A stretch of DNA of 64,000 bases from Orychophragmus violaceus. Lineage: Eukaryota > Streptophyta > Magnoliopsida > Brassicales > Brassicaceae. Below are positions 1 to 10,034 of the stretch, one piece after another. Under the pieces are notes generated by a model. The model did not search any database. It saw only the letters and a program-made list of their open reading frames with translations, and was not told the origin of the DNA. Positions within the stretch are counted from its first letter, which is position 1; every line of letters begins with the position of its first letter. The stretch lies in contig CM058239.1 of assembly GCA_030180135.1 (NCBI GenBank), positions 78,561,823 through 78,625,822 of the forward strand. The letters are read 5' to 3'. The position numbers were made by a program, and so were the translations under genes.

Positions 1-389
1 TGGGTCACCCAGCTGGTCTGAGACGCTCTCTGGTTGATCCGTTGTCGATGGTCGAATGGAAAAATCTTGCTGGCCGAAGGCGCTCTCAAGGCTTCTCAAT
101 GGATGGTTAGATGGAGTTGATGGTGAATTGAAGATCGCCACTCAAAGGTGTGAAAGCCTTTGTGATAAGATCAAGAATCTAAGCCTTAGTGAATCCACAC
201 ATAAGACATAAATTTATAATATTTTCTAAGAAGGGGAATCCGCACAACTTAGAGAAACAAAGAAAAAAGCATAAAAGCTTTAGAAGAGAGAACTCTTTTA
301 TTTTCCAAAAATTCTATATGTATTTTACAATGGATGACAGTGTGAGCTTATGTATGCTTTTACAACTTGACCGACAAGGTCTCAAATAA

Positions 390-398
390 TATATAAAA
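390..398 (+). promoter_or_regulatory. TATA-like stretch in the satellite monomer (representative copy)
   Basis: TATATAAAA in the context AATAATATATAAAAGGG resembles a plant TATA box and is present in nearly every monomer (shortened near 3252; TATTTAAAA near 37810). An ATG-started 42-codon frame begins about 150 bp downstream (541-669). No other promoter signal is evident, so a role in satellite transcription is only a possibility. Confidence 0.25.
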
Positions 399-476
399 GG
401 GAAGAGAATAATAGAAATTAAAACAAACGTGGTGAGAAAGCATAATGATTAAATTATACAATCTACGACATTAAGT

Positions 477-488
477 GAGGAAATCCTC
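477..488. repeat. Short dyad in the satellite monomer (representative copy)
   Basis: GAGGA-AA-TCCTC, a 5-bp perfect inverted repeat with a 2-nt centre. It recurs at the same place in most monomers; occasional copies break it (GAGAAAATCC near 4065, TAAGGAAATCC near 5510, GTGAAAATCC near 38620, GAGGAAATCAT near 56966). Confidence 0.6.
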
Positions 489-596
489 TTTGAATATTGG
501 GGTATTGCTTGCTTAATTATCTTGACTTGAGGACGTCTTTATGTCGCGCGGAAGACTGGTGATGCTAGAGAATCTCCATACAAGTTGGCGAGAAAT

Positions 597-620
597 CAAA
601 CAAGGAAATATCCTTGTTTG
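597..620. repeat. Perfect 10-bp stem hairpin in the satellite monomer (representative copy)
   Basis: Arms CAAACAAGGA and TCCTTGTTTG surround the loop AATA, giving a fully paired 10-bp stem. The same 24 bases sit at this offset in most monomers. Rare stem breaks are AAGTAAATA near 7050 and 38757 and CAATGAAAT near 55638. Dyads of this kind could bind a dimeric protein or extrude as a cruciform; function is unknown. Confidence 0.85.
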
Positions 621-681
621 TATGAAAATAAAACATTGCACTTGTGAACTTTATTTTTGCATGAGTTAGGTTGCTTTGGAT

Positions 682-708
682 GATCTCATCATAAAATGAT
701 ATAAGATC
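682..708. repeat. Imperfect nested inverted repeat in the satellite monomer (representative copy)
   Basis: Outer arms GATCT and AGATC enclose an inner ATCAT-AAA-ATGAT dyad. It recurs at the same offset through the array, with occasional changes (GATCTTATC near 36653 and 38102, CTCATTATA near 40282 and 41007). Confidence 0.55.
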
Positions 709-2862
709 CGAGGTGGATAGTTGTTTGGGTCGCCCAGCTGGTCGGAGACGCTCTCTGGTTGATCCGTTGTCGATGGTCGAATGGAAAAAGCTTGCTGGCC
801 GAAGGCGCTCTCAAGACTTCTCAATGGATGGTTATATGGAGTTGATGGTGAATTAAAGATCGCCACTCAAAGGTGTGAAAGCCTTTGTGATAAGATCAAG
901 AATCTAAGCCTTAGTGAATCCACACATAAGACATAAATTCATAATATTTTCTAAGAAGGGGAATCCGCACAACTTTGAGAAACAAAGAACAAAGCATAAA
1001 AGCTTTAGAAGAGAGAACTCTTTTATTTTCCAAAAATTCTATATGTATTTTACAATGGATGGCAGTATGAGCTTATATATACTTTTACAACTTGACCGAC
1101 AAGGTCTCAAATAATATATAAAAGGGAAGAGAATAATAGCAATTTATGTCTTATGACATTAAGTGAGGAAATCCTCTTTGAATATTGATGTATTGCTTGC
1201 TTAATTATCTTGATTTGAGGACGTCTTTATGTCGCGCGGAAGACTGGTGATGCTAGAGAATCTCCATACATGTTGGCGAGAAATCAAACAAGGAAATATC
1301 CTTGTTTGTATGAAAATAAAACATTGCACTTGTGAACTTTATTTTTGCATGAGTTAGGTTGATTTGGATGATCTCATCATAAAATGATATAAGATCCGAG
1401 GTGGATAGTTGTTTGGGTCTCCCGGCTGGTCGGAGATGCTCTCTGGTTGATCCGTTGTCGATGGTCGAATGGAAAAAGCTTGCTGGCCGAAGGCGCTCTC
1501 AAGACTTCTCAATGGATGGTTATATGGAGTTGATGGTGAATTGAAGATCGCCACTCAAAGGTGTGAAAGCCTTTGTGATAAGATCAAGAATCTAAGCCTT
1601 AGTGAATCCACACATAAGACATAAATTCATAATATTTTCTAAGAAGGGGAATCCGCACAACTTAGAGAAACAAAGAACAAAGCATAAAAGCTTTAGAAGA
1701 GAGAACTCTTTTATTTTCCAAAAATTCTATATGTATTTTACAATGGATGGCAGTATGAGCTTATATATACTTTTACAACTTGACCGACAAGGTCTCAAAT
1801 AATATATAAAAGGGAAGAGAATAATAGCAATTAAAACAAACGTGGTGAGAAAGCATAATGATTAAAGTATACAATCTATGACATTAAGTGAGGAAATCCT
1901 CTTTGAATATTGATGTATTGCTTGCTTAATTATCTTGATTTGAGGACGTCTTTATGTCGCGCGGAAGACTGGTGATGCTAGAGAATCTCCATACATGTTG
2001 GCGAGAAATCAAACAAGGAAATATCCTTGTTTGTATGAAAATAAAACATTGCACTTGTGAACTTTATTTTTGCATGAGTTAGGTTGATTTGGATGATCTC
2101 ATCATAAAATGATATAAGATCCGAGGTGGAAAGTTGTTTGGGTCTCCCGGCTGGTCGGAGATGCTCTCTGGTTGATCCGTTGTCGATGGTCGAATGGAAA
2201 AAGCTTGCCGGCCGAAGGCGCTCTCAAGGCTTCTCAATGGATGGTTAGATGGAGTTGATGGTGAATTGAAGATCGCCACTCAAAGGTGTGAAAGCCTTTG
2301 TGATAAGATCAAGAATCTAAGCCTTAGTGAATCCACACATAAGACATAAATTCATAATATTTTCTAAGAAGGGGAATCCGCACAACTTAGATAAACAAAG
2401 AACAAAGCATAAAAGCTTTAGATGAGAGAACTCTTTTATTTTCCAAAAATTCTATATGTATTTTACAATGGATGGGAGTATGAGCTTATATATGCTTTTA
2501 CAACTTGACCGACAAGGTCTCAAATAATATATAAAAGGGAAGAGAATAATAGCAATTAAATAAACGTGGTGAGAAAGCATAATGATTAAGTTATACAATC
2601 TACGACATTAAGTGAGGAAATCCTCTTTGAATATTGACGTATTGCTTGCTTAATTATCTTGACTTGAGGACGTCTTTATGTCGCGCGGAAGACTGGTGAT
2701 GCTAGAGAATCTCCATACAAGTTGGCGAGAAATCAAACAAGGAAATATCCTTGTTTGTATGAAAATAAAACATTGCACTTGTGAACTTTATTTTTGCATG
2801 AGTTAGGTTGATTTGGATGATCTCATCATAAAATGATATAAGATCCGAGGTGGATAGTTGTT

Positions 2863-5759
2863 TGGGTCACCCAGCTGGTCGGAGACGCTCTCTGGTTGAT
2901 CCGTTGTCGATGGTCGAATGGAAAAATCTTGCTGGCCGAAGGCGCTCTCAAGGCTTCTCAATGGATGGTTAGATGGAGTTGATGGTGAATTGAAGATCGC
3001 CACTCAAAGGTGTGAAAGCCTTTGTGATAAGATCAAGAATCTAAGCCTTAGTGAATCCACACATAAGACATAAATTTATAATATTTTCTAAGAAGGGGAA
3101 TCCGCACAACTTAGAGAAACAAAGAACAAAACATAAAAGCTTTAGATGAGAGAACTCTTTTATTTTCCAAAAATTCTATATGTATTTTACAATGGATGGC
3201 AGTGTGAGCTTATATATGCTTTTACAACTTGACCGACAAGGTCTCAAATAATATAAAAGGGAAGAGAATAATAGAAATTAAAACAAACGTGGTGAGAAAG
3301 TATAATGATTAAATTATAAAATCTACGACATTAAGTGAGGAAATCCTCTTTGAATATTGACGTATTGCTTGCTTAATTATCTTGACTTGAGGACGTCTTT
3401 ATGTCGCGCGGAAGACTGGTGATGCTAGAGAATCTCCATACAAGTTGGCGGGAAATCAAACAAGGAAATATCCTTGTTTGTATGAAAATAAAACATTGCA
3501 CTTGTGAACTTTATTTTTGCATGAGTTAGGTTGATTTGGATGATCTCATCATAAAATGATATAAGATCCGAGGTGGATAGTTGTTTGGGTCGCCTAGCTG
3601 GTCGGAGACGCTCTCTGGTTGATCTGTTGTCGATGGTCGAATGGGAAAAGCTTGCTGGCCGAAAGCGCTCTCAAGGCTTCTCAATGGATGGTTAGATGGA
3701 GTTGATGGTGAATTGAAGATCGCCACTCAAAGGTGTGAAAGCCTTTGTGATAAGATCAAGAATCTAAGCCTTAGTGAATCCACACATAAGACATAAATTC
3801 ATAATATTTTCTAAGAAGGGGAATCCACACAACTTAGAGAAACAAAGAACAAAGCATAAAAGCTTTAAAAGAGAGAACTCATTTATTTTCCAAAAATTCT
3901 ATATGTATTTTACAATGGATGGCAGTGTGAGCTTATATATGCTTTTACAACTTGACCGACAAGGTCTCAAATAATATATAAAAGGGAAGAGAATAATAGA
4001 AATTAAAACAAACGTGGTGAGAAAGCATAATGATTAAATTATAAAATCTACGACATTAAGTGAGAAAATCCTCATTGAATATTGACGTATTGCTTGCTTA
4101 ATTATCTTGACTTGAGGACGTCTTTATGTCGCGCGGAAGACTGGTGATGCTAGAGAATCTCCATACAAGTTGGCGAGAAATCAAACAAGGAAATATCCTT
4201 GTTTGTATGAAAATAAAACATTGCACTTGTGAATTTTATTTTTGCATGAGTTAGGTTGATTTGGATGATCTCATCATAAAATGATATAAGATCTGAGGTG
4301 GATGGTTGTTTGGGTCGCCCAGCTGGTCGGAGACGCTCTCTGGTTGATCTGTTGTCGATGGTCGAATGGAAAAAGCTTGCTGGCCGAAGGCGCTCTCAAG
4401 ACTTCTCAATGGATGGTTAGATGGAGTTGATGGTGAATTGAAGATCGCCACTCAAAGGTGTGAAAGCCTTTGGGATAAGATCAAGAATCTAAGCCTTAGT
4501 GAATCCACACATAAGACATAAATTCATAATATTTTCTAAGAAGGGGAATCCACACAACTTAGAGAAACAAAGAACAAAGCATAAAAGCTTTAGAAGAGAG
4601 AACTCTTTTATTTTCCAAAAATTCTATATGTATTTTACAATGGATGGCAGTATGAGCTTATATATACTTTTACAACTTGACCGACAAGGTCTCAAATAAT
4701 ATATAAAAGGGAAGCGAATAATAGCAATTAAAACAAACGTGGTGAGAAAGCATAATGATTAAAGTATACAATCTATGACATTAAGTGAGGAAATCCTCTT
4801 TGAATATTGACGTATTGCTTGCTTAATTATCTTGATTTGAGGACGTCTTTATGTCGCGCGGAAGACTGGTGATTCTAGAGAATCTCCATACAAGTTGGCG
4901 AGAAATCAAACAAGGAAATATCCTTGTTTGTATGAAAATAAAACATTGCACTTGTGAACTTTATTTTTCATGAGTTAGGTTGATTTGGATGATCTCATCA
5001 TAAAATGATATAAGATCCGAGGTGGATAGTTGTTTGGGTCGCCCGGCTGGTCGGAGATGCTCTCTGGTTGATCCGTTGTCGATGGTCGAATGGAAAAAGC
5101 TTGCCGGCCGAAGGCGCTCTCAAGGCTTCTCAATGGATGGTTAGATGGAGTTGATGGTGAATTGAAGATCGCCACTCAAAGGTGTGAAAGCCTTTGTGAT
5201 AAGATCAAGAACCTAAGCCTTAGTGAATCCACACATAAGACATAAATTCATAATATTTTCTAAGAAGGGGAATCCGCACAACTTAGATAAACAAAGAACA
5301 AAGTATAAAAGCTTTAGAAGAGAGAACTCTTTTATTTTCCAAAAATTCTATATGTATTTTACAATGGATGGCAGTATGAGCTTATATATGCTTTTACAAC
5401 TTGACCGACAAGGTCTCAAATAATATATAAAAGGGAAGAGAATAATAGCAATTAAAAAAAACGTGGTGAGAAAGCATAATGATTAAATTATACAATCTAC
5501 GACATTAAGTAAGGAAATCCTCTTTGAATATTGACGTATTGCTTGCTTAATTATCTTGACTTGAGGACGTCTTTATGTCGCGCGGAAGACTGGTGATGCT
5601 AGAGAATCTCCATACAAGTTGGCGAGAAATCAAACAAGGAAATATCCTTGTTTGTATGAAAATAAAACATTGCACTTGTGAACTTTATTTTTGCATGAGT
5701 TAGGTTGATTTGGATGATCTCATCATAAAATGATATAAGATCCGAGGTGGATAGTTGTT
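2863..5759. repeat. Satellite monomers outside the tetramer pattern
   Basis: Four monomers (starts 2863, 3586, 4311, 5035) of 723, 725, 724 and 725 bp sit between two tetramer copies and do not follow the A-B-C-D order. The first lacks an AT in the TATATAAAAG stretch. The third lacks one G near 4968. The last has an AATTAAAAAAAACG tract and AAGTAAGG, both shared with distant monomers at 33069, 37420, 39595 and 40320. No gene or RNA is evident. Confidence 0.85.
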
Positions 5760-8621
5760 TGGGTCACCCAGCTGGTCGGAGACGCTCTCTGGTTGATCCG
5801 TTGTCGATGGTCGAATGGAAAAATCTTGCTGGCCGAAGGCGCTCTCAAGGCTTCTCAATGGATGGTTAGATGGAGTTGATGGTGAATTGAAGATCGCCAC
5901 TCAAAGGTGTGAAAGCCTTTGTGATAAGATCAAGAATCTAAGCCTTAGTGAATCCACACATAAGACATAAATTTATATTATTTTCTAAGAAGGGGAATCC
6001 GCACAACTTAGAGAAACAAAGAAAAAAGCATAAAAGCTTTAGAAGAGAGAACTCTTTTATTTTCCAAAAATTCTATATGTATTTTACAATGGATGACAGT
6101 GTGAGCTTATGTATGCTTTTACAACTTGACCGACAAGGTCTCAAATAATATATAAAAGGGAAGAGAATAATAGAAATTAAAACAAACGTGGTGAGAAAGC
6201 ATAATGACTAAATTATACAATCTACGACATTAAGTGAGGAAATCCTCTTTGAATATTGGGGTATTGCTTGCTTAATTATCTTGACTTGAGGACGTCTTTA
6301 TGTCGCGCGGAAGACTGGTGATGCTAGAGAATCTCCATACAAGTTGGCGAGAAATCAAACAAGGAAATATCCTTGTTTGTATGAAAATAAAACATTGCAC
6401 TTGTGAACTTTATTTTTGCATGAGTTAGGTTGCTTTGGATGATCTCATCATAAAATGATATAAGATCCGAGGTGGATAGTTGTTTGGGTCGCCCAGCTGG
6501 TCGGAGACGCTCTCTGGTTGATCCGTTGTCGATGGTCGAATGGAAAAAGCTTGCTGGCCGAAGGCGCTCTCAAGACTTCTCAATGGATGGTTATATGGAG
6601 TTGATGGTGAATTAAAGATCGCCACTCAAAGGTGTGAAAGCCTTTGTGATAAGATCAAGAATCTAAGCCTTAGTGAATCCACACATAAGACATAAATTCA
6701 TAATATTTTCTAAGAAGGGGAATCCGCACAACTTAGAGAAACAAAGAACAAAGCATAAAAGCTTTAGAAGAGAGAACTCTTTTATTTTCCAAAAATTCTA
6801 TATGTATTTTACAATGGATGGCAGTATGAGCTTATATATACTTTTACAACTTGACCAACAAGGTCTCAAATAATATATAAAAGGGAAGAGAATAATAGCA
6901 ATTTATGTCTTATGACATTAAGTGAGGAAATCCTCTTTGAATATTGATGTATTGCTTGCTTAATTATCTTGATTTGAGGACGTCTTTATGTCGCGCGGAA
7001 GACTGGTGATGCTAGAGAATCTCCATACATGTTGGCGAGAAATCAAACAAGTAAATATCCTTGTTTGTATGAAAATAAAACATTGCACTTGTGAACTTTA
7101 TTTTTGCATGAGTTAGGTTGATTTGGATGATCTCATCATAAAATGATATAAGATCCGAGGTGGATAGTTGTTTGGGTCTCCCGGCTGGTCGGAGATGCTC
7201 TCTGGTTGATCCGTTGTCGATGGTCGAATGGAAAAAGCTTGCTGGCCGAAGGCGCTCTCAAGACTTCTCAATGGATGGTTATATGGAGTTGATGGTGAAT
7301 TGAAGATTGCCACTCAAAGGTGTGAAAGCCTTTGTGATAAGATCAAGAATCTAAGCCTTAGTGAATCCACACATAAGACATAAATTCATAATATTTTCTA
7401 AGAAGGGGAATCCGCACAACTTAGAGAAACAAAGAACAAAGCATAAAAGCTTTAGAAGAGAGAACTCTTTTATTTTCCAAAAATTCTATATGTATTTTAC
7501 AATGGATGGCAGTATGAGCTTATATATACTTTTACAACTTGACCGACAAGGTCTCAAATAATATATAAAAGGGAAGAGAATAATAGCAATTAAAACAAAC
7601 GTGGTGAGAAAGCATAATGATTAAAGTATACAATCTATGACATTAAGTGAGGAAATCCTCTTTGAATATTGACGTATTGCTTGCTTAATTATCTTGATTT
7701 GAGGACGGCTTTATGTCGCGCGGAAGACTGGTGATGCTAGAGAATCTCCATACATGTTGGCGAGAAATCAAACAAGGAAATATCCTTGTTTGTATGAAAA
7801 TAAAACATTGCACTTGTGAACTTTATTTTTGCATGAGTTAGGTTGATTTGGATGATCTCATCATAAAATGATATAAGATCCGAGGTGGAAAGTTGTTTGG
7901 GTCTCCCGGCTGGTCGGAGATGCTCTCTGGTTGATCCGTTGTCGATGGTCGAATGGAAAAAGCTTGCCGGCCGAAGGCGCTCTCAAGGCTTCTCAATGGA
8001 TGGTTAGATGGAGTTGATGGTGAATTGAAGATCGCCACTCAAAGGTGTGAAAGCCTTTGTGATAAGATCAAGAATCTAAGCCTTAGTGAATCCACACATA
8101 AGACATAAATTCATAATATTTTCTAAGAAGGGGAATCCGCACAACTTAGATAAACAAAGAACAAAGCATAAAAGCTTTAGATGAGAGAACTCTTTTATTT
8201 TCCAAAAATTCTATATGTATTTTACAATGGATGGCAGTATGAGCTTATATATGCTTTTACAACTTGACCGACAAGGTCTCAAATAATATATAAAAGGGAA
8301 GAGAATAATAGCAATTAAATAAACGTGGTGAGAAAGCATAATGATTAAGTTATACAATCTACGACATTAAGTGAGGAAATCCTCTTTGAATATTGACGTA
8401 TTGCTTGCTTAATTATCTTGACTTGAGGACGTCTTTATGTCGCGCGGAAGACTGGTGATGCTAGAGAATCTCCATACAAGTTGGCGAGAAATCAAACAAG
8501 GAAATATCCTTGTTTGTATGAAAATAAAACATTACACTTGTGAACTTTATTTTTGCATGAGTTAGGTTGATTTGGATGATCTCATCATAAAATGATATAA
8601 GATCCGAGGTGGATAGTTGTT
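5760..8621. repeat. Four-monomer higher-order repeat, copy 2
   Basis: Monomers A 5760, B 6485 (688 bp), C 7173 and D 7898 (724 bp), total 2862 bp. It shares three markers with the copies at 19420 and 25144: AATGACTAAATT in A (near 6205), GACGGCTTT in C (near 7706) and AGATGAGAG in D. It is therefore the same HOR subtype although more than 10 kb separates it from them. Confidence 0.9.
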
Positions 8622-10034
8622 TGGGTCACCCAGCTGGTCGGAGACGCTCTCTGGTTGATCCGTTGTCGATGGTCGAATGGAAAAATCTTGCTGGCCGAAG
8701 GCGCTCTCAAGGCTTCTCAATGGATGGTTAGATGGAGTTGATGGTGAATTGAAGATCGCCACTCAAAGGTGTGAAAGCCTTTGTGATAAGATCAAGAATC
8801 TAAGCCTTAGTGAATCCACACATAAGACATAAATTTATAATATTTTCTAAGAAGGGGAATCCGCACAACTTAGAGAAACAAAGAAAAAAGCATAAAAGCT
8901 TTAGAAGAGAGAACTCTTTTATTTTCCAAAAATTCTATATGTATTTTACAATGGATGACAGTGTGAGCTTATGTATGCTTTTACAACTTGACCGACAAGG
9001 TCTCAAATAATATATAAAAGGGAAGAGAATAATAGAAATTAAAACAAACGTGGTGAGAAAGCATAATGACTAAATTATACAATCTACGACATTAAGTGAG
9101 GAAATCCTCTTTGAATATTGGGGTATTGCTTGCTTAATTATCTTGACTTGAGGACGTCTTTATGTCGCGCGGAAGACTGGTGATGCTAGAGAATCTCCAT
9201 ACAAGTTGGCGAGAAATCAAACAAGGAAATATCCTTGTTTGTATGAAAATAAAACATTGCACTTGTGAACTTTATTTTTGCATGAGTTAGGTTGCTTTGG
9301 ATGATCTCATCATAAAATGATATAAGATCCGAGGTGGATAGTTGTTTGGGTCGCCCAGCTGGTCGGAGACGCTCTCTGGTTGATCCGTTGTCGATGGTCG
9401 AATGGAAAAAGCTTGCTGGCCGAAGGCGCTCTCAAGACTTCTCAATGGATGGTTATATGGAGTTGATGGTGAATTAAAGATCGCCACTCAAAGGTGTGAA
9501 AGCCTTTGTGATAAGATCAAGAATCTAAGCCTTAGTGAATCCACACATAAGACATAAATTCATAATATTTTCTAAGAAGGGGAATCCGCACAACTTAGAG
9601 AAACAAAGAACAAAGCATAAAAGCTTTAGAAGAGAGAACTCTTTTATTTTCCAAAAATTCTATATGTATTTTACAATGGATGGCAGTATGAGCTTATATA
9701 TACTTTTACAACTTGACCAACAAGGTCTCAAATAATATATAAAAGGGAAGAGAATAATAGCAATTTATGTCTTATGACATTAAGTGAGGAAATCCTCTTT
9801 GAATATTGACGTATTGCTTGCTTAATTATCTTGACTTGAGGACGTCTTTATGTCGCGCGGAAGACTGGTGATGCTAGAGAATCTCCATACATGTTGGCGA
9901 GAAATCAAACAAGGAAATATCCTTGTTTGTATGAAAATAAAACATTGCACTTGTGAACTTTATTTTTGCATGAGTTAGGTTGATTTGGATGATCTCATCA
10001 TAAAATGATATAAGATCCGAGGTGGATAGTTGTT
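8622..10034. repeat. Truncated higher-order repeat (A plus a chimeric B)
   Basis: A at 8622 and a 688-bp B at 9347 are followed directly by another A-type unit at 10035, so C and D are missing (about 1.45 kb). The B unit is a mosaic. Its left part has the B deletion at 9765, but downstream it reads GACGTATTGC and TTGACTTGAG, like A or D units, instead of the B forms GATGTATTGC and TTGATTTGAG. ACATGTTGG further on is again B/C-like. This fits unequal exchange or conversion inside the unit. Confidence 0.85.

Larger units (their letters stand above)
1..2862. repeat. Four-monomer higher-order repeat, copy 1
   Basis: Monomers A (1-725), B (726-1413, 688 bp), C (1414-2138) and D (2139-2862, 724 bp). 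A carries GAATATTGGGGTATT and the TTGCTTTGG variant. B carries the 37-bp net deletion near 1144. C uses TCTCCCGG at its start. D has AGATGAGAG where other monomers read AGAAGAGAG. The order and lengths 725+688+725+724 recur elsewhere in the window. The next unit (2863) again starts with the A-type TCACCCAGC, but then diverges from the HOR pattern. Confidence 0.88.

Noticed and set aside
45..120. Possible RNA polymerase III A/B-box signals in the monomer (TGGCCGAAGGCG, GGTCGAATGG)
   Set aside because: The B-box-like word lies upstream of the A-box-like word and lacks key consensus bases, so neither a tRNA nor a SINE-type promoter is supported.
189..389. 66-codon plus-strand open frame repeated in most monomers (begins GTG AAT CCA CAC)
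   Set aside because: It starts at GTG, not ATG; stops occur in several copies (AGATGAG units at 2139, 2863, 7898 and others; TATGTAATT units at 38870 and 41045). Conservation follows from near-identity of the repeats.
666..866. 66-codon minus-strand open frame repeated in nearly every monomer
   Set aside because: It also starts at GTG (complement of GATCGCCAC), crosses the chosen unit boundary, resembles no protein I know, and amino-acid changes are scattered. Persistence is explained by repeat homogeneity.
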